NCBI RefSeq assembly: GCF_027533625.1
Contig: NZ_JAQAGZ010000031.1
Span: forward strand, 1 to 64,000
From: Paenibacillus gyeongsangnamensis
Lineage (GTDB): Bacteria; Bacillota; Bacilli; Paenibacillales; NBRC-103111
Reading direction: 5' to 3'
Length of the DNA: 64,000 nt
Both the position numbers and the translations under genes were made by a program. Shown piece by piece: positions 61,865 through 64,000 of this stretch (positions are counted from its first letter, which is position 1; every line of letters begins with the position of its first letter). The notes beneath the pieces are model-generated. The model was not told where the DNA came from. It ran no database searches and saw only the letters and a list, made by a program, of their open reading frames with translations.

Positions 61865-63394
61865 TTGAACTCAAGCAGATTTTGGCGGAGAAGAACGAAC
61901 ATGTCGGTAGCGCTGAGCTGTGCGGTGGCTATGGCGGTCAGCGGCTGCTCTTCAGGCGGCAATTCGGGGCAAGATAAGCCGGGCACGGCTGCAAACGACG
62001 GGAAACCGCTGACCATTCAAATCTTCGGCGGCTTATACAATGAGATGCCGGATATGAACAATGCGTTCTGGTCGGAATGGCAAAAGCGGCTGAACGTCAA
62101 GATCGACGCGAACTGGGTACCCTCAGGGGACGTCATCACCAAGCTGGATTTGGTTCTCGCCTCCGGAGATCTTCCTGAAGTCATCGCCTACCCGAACCAG
62201 GGGCTAACCGTCTCCATGATCAATGCGGTCCGGAACGGAGCGTTTTGGGATTTGACCCCTTTCCTGGGAGACATGAGCCAATATCCGAATTTGAAAAATA
62301 ATACGCCGCCAAACTGGCAGAAATTTCTGTCTGTAGACGGTAAAATTTACGCACTGCCGCGCTCCCGCTCGCTGATTGACAATACGGTCAACATCCGGAA
62401 GGATTGGCTGGATAAGCTGAAGATTCCGGTACCGACTACGCTTGATGAATACCGCGCTGCGCTTAAAGCGATTGCGAATGGCGATCCGGACGGCAATGGA
62501 GTCAAGGACACCATGGGAATCGTTGGTATAAACGAGGGGGTAAGCCCGTTTGAGGCCGGCTTCGGCGCCTTCGCTCCGCACTATGACAGCGAAGGTGGCT
62601 TGATCTGGCATGAATTGACGAATGAATATACCAATTTAGTCGAGTGGCTGCGAGGGCTGTATTCCGATGGCAGCTTGCCCAAGGAATTTATGACAATGAA
62701 GCGGACGCAGATGGAGGAAGCGATCGGCACAGGAAAGGCAGCTACATATATCCGAAGCACCCGATATCAATACGATTTTGAAGTGCAGGCCAAGAAGGTG
62801 CAGCCGGATGCCAAAATTATCGCATTGCCTCCATTGAAGGGCCCGGGAGGCTACGCGGCGGATTTGTCGACTGGAGTGAACGGCGGAATTTTTATCTCGA
62901 AGAAAGTGCCGGAAGCAAAAGTGAAGCAAATGCTGAAATACTTTGACGCAACGGCATCCCAAGAAATCACAGACTTCGGATACAGTGGCGTGGAAGGCGT
63001 CCATTACAAAATCGTTAACGGTGAGAAGGTACCGACGGAGCTGTCGATTAAAGAGGTCAATACTACAAGCCTTGGAGCGGGTGTGTTCGCGTACGTGAAG
63101 TGGGGTAAGGTCGACAATCCGGGAGCGCCTAAGGAATACATCGAGCAAAAAAGAAAAGAAGTAGCGGATTACGAAAAGCTGGGTGTCTATAACATTTTTA
63201 CCTGGCTGATCTCAAATACTTGGGTCAATACATGGCCGAAATATTCGGATGAATGGAAATCGATGATGACGAAGGCGATTGTCGGACAAATTTCCATGGA
63301 TGAATACAAGGCATATGTCGCCAAGTTAAATAATCTTCCGGAAATGAAGCAGGCCTATAAGGAATTTGCCAAGGCCTACAGCTATTACAAATAA
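61865..63394 (+). CDS. Solute-binding lipoprotein of an Lpl/Ytc-type importer, copy 3
   Basis: 509 residues from TTG 61865 with an RRR-containing signal peptide and lipobox VSGC (C28). Lpl-type binding protein with KIYALPRSRS and RKDWLDKLKIPVPT, paralogous to 46441-47994 and 27422-28918. The TTG has GGGGGAG 7-8 bases upstream; the frame extends to a GTG at 61826 that lacks a ribosome site. No permease follows within the window. It may serve the 54098/55064 permeases with a second specificity. Confidence 0.9.
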   Translation: MNSSRFWRRRTNMSVALSCAVAMAVSGCSSGGNSGQDKPGTAANDGKPLTIQIFGGLYNEMPDMNNAFWSEWQKRLNVKIDANWVPSGDVITKLDLVLASGDLPEVIAYPNQGLTVSMINAVRNGAFWDLTPFLGDMSQYPNLKNNTPPNWQKFLSVDGKIYALPRSRSLIDNTVNIRKDWLDKLKIPVPTTLDEYRAALKAIANGDPDGNGVKDTMGIVGINEGVSPFEAGFGAFAPHYDSEGGLIWHELTNEYTNLVEWLRGLYSDGSLPKEFMTMKRTQMEEAIGTGKAATYIRSTRYQYDFEVQAKKVQPDAKIIALPPLKGPGGYAADLSTGVNGGIFISKKVPEAKVKQMLKYFDATASQEITDFGYSGVEGVHYKIVNGEKVPTELSIKEVNTTSLGAGVFAYVKWGKVDNPGAPKEYIEQKRKEVADYEKLGVYNIFTWLISNTWVNTWPKYSDEWKSMMTKAIVGQISMDEYKAYVAKLNNLPEMKQAYKEFAKAYSYYK

Positions 63395-63407
63395 GGAGGT
63401 TTATCCT

Positions 63408-64000
63408 ATGGACACATCTTGCTTGCAATACAGCTTAACCGAAGAAGAGCGGCGTACTTTTAACGAAACGGGATATCTCATCATGGAAAATGCGCTCTCC
63501 CCCGAGCAGGTCAAGGCGCTTACCGCTGAAGTCGACCGGATCCATGACCGCAAGCTGAAGGAAGGCCAGGATCCGCAGAAGGCCATGTTCTATACCGATT
63601 TTGTCAAGGATCATCAGCTGTTCCTCGATCTTGTCGATTACGATAAGGTTCTGCCTAAGGTATGGGGGATTCTGGGCTGGAACATTTATATGTACCACAC
63701 GCATCTGATCGTTACCCCTCCTTCGGGGCAGGAAAAAAGCGATAAAACGTTCGGGTGGCATCAGGACAGCGGCCGGGCCAACCTGGAGATGGAATCCCAT
63801 CCGCGCCCCCGACTGTCTTTGAAGGTGGCTTATTTCTTATCCGACCTGTCCGAGCCCGGACGGGGCAATTTCTGGATTGTGCCGAACAGCCACATTCAAG
63901 ATACGATGCCGCTCTCGGAGACGGGCGTGGGGCAGCCGGAAGGTGCGATTCCTGTCTGCGTGAAGCCGGGAACAGCCGTGTTCTTCGACCGCCGTCTATG
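63408..64000 (+). CDS. Phytanoyl-CoA dioxygenase (PhyH) family protein, 5' part
   Basis: At least 197 codons, open to the window end. An Fe(II)/2-oxoglutarate oxygenase fold with metal motif H118-x-D120 in FGWHQDSG, VAYFLSDLSEPGRGN and the VPNSH segment; the second His and the 2-oxoglutarate Arg lie beyond the window. Members hydroxylate or oxidatively remove groups from small molecules. Co-transcribed with the binding protein (AAGGAGG, 13 bases after the stop). It is the only oxygenase candidate near the Rieske gene. Confidence 0.85.
   Translation, partial: MDTSCLQYSLTEEERRTFNETGYLIMENALSPEQVKALTAEVDRIHDRKLKEGQDPQKAMFYTDFVKDHQLFLDLVDYDKVLPKVWGILGWNIYMYHTHLIVTPPSGQEKSDKTFGWHQDSGRANLEMESHPRPRLSLKVAYFLSDLSEPGRGNFWIVPNSHIQDTMPLSETGVGQPEGAIPVCVKPGTAVFFDRRL

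Noticed and set aside
1..64000. CRISPR arrays, rRNA and tRNA genes
   Set aside because: No regularly spaced direct repeats and no rRNA or tRNA signatures were seen by eye; a tRNA scan would be needed to exclude a single tRNA.

Overview
The window looks like chromosome from a low-to-medium G+C endospore former, most likely Paenibacillus or a close relative. This rests on the complete gerA-type germination operon, the Lpl/Yte/Ytc-type oligosaccharide importers with lipoprotein binding subunits, the two membrane-anchored AraC regulators of the YesN kind, malate synthase G, and strong AGGAGG ribosome sites with frequent TTG/GTG starts. No rRNA, tRNA or CRISPR array was seen.

Region 1 (about 1-19 kb) is a patchwork of single genes and wreckage. 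It has the 3' end of a probable group II intron, a metallophosphoesterase, a tyrosine recombinase, an IS66 scrap, a two-component system, a truncated SigH-like sigma factor, pieces of a cNMP/chemoreceptor-like gene, relics of two sugar ABC permeases and a recombinase-fold protein without its catalytic arginine. It also has an ATP-dependent DNA ligase and a TetR-controlled cassette (MFS pump, isochorismatase-like hydrolase, SDR, TetR). The pump and SDR are broken, and scraps of a second cassette copy lie on both sides. Small housekeeping-type genes follow: epimerase, DUF1259 protein, Dps-like protein.

Region 2 (19-25.6 kb) has paiB, a gerA-B-C germination operon, a CDF metal exporter behind its own promoter with a leader ORF and hairpin, and an aldo/keto reductase.

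Region 3 (25.9-33.3 kb) is a tight operon: amidohydrolase, Rieske [2Fe-2S] protein, solute-binding lipoprotein, two permeases, membrane AraC regulator. Region 4 (33.3-46.2 kb) is a sugar-acid type catabolic island with CdaR-like, LacI-like and IclR-like regulators and a second ABC importer of the MalEFG kind. Its enzymes are a 3-hydroxyisobutyrate-dehydrogenase-like reductase, a LarA-like isomerase, a fumarylacetoacetase-fold hydrolase and malate synthase G. Two copies of the palindrome GGAATCGATTCC in front of the CdaR and importer genes are probable LacI operators.

Region 5 (46.4-64 kb) repeats the region 3 theme and is visibly G+C-richer from about 50.8 kb. It contains a cre site, a binding lipoprotein, a membrane AraC regulator, a GH42-like enzyme, an enolase-superfamily dehydratase, two permeases and a second amidohydrolase-Rieske pair. 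Two further putative glycosidases, a third binding lipoprotein and a phytanoyl-CoA-dioxygenase-like gene cut by the window end complete it. The glycosidases have no signal peptides, so imported oligosaccharides or glycosides are probably cut in the cytoplasm. The doubled amidohydrolase plus Rieske module, each time beside an importer and without an oxygenase alpha subunit, is the best candidate here for an undescribed system. One inferred route is: lactone or acid opening, dehydration, 2-keto-3-deoxy acid, aldol-type or hydrolytic cleavage, glycolate/glyoxylate, malate.
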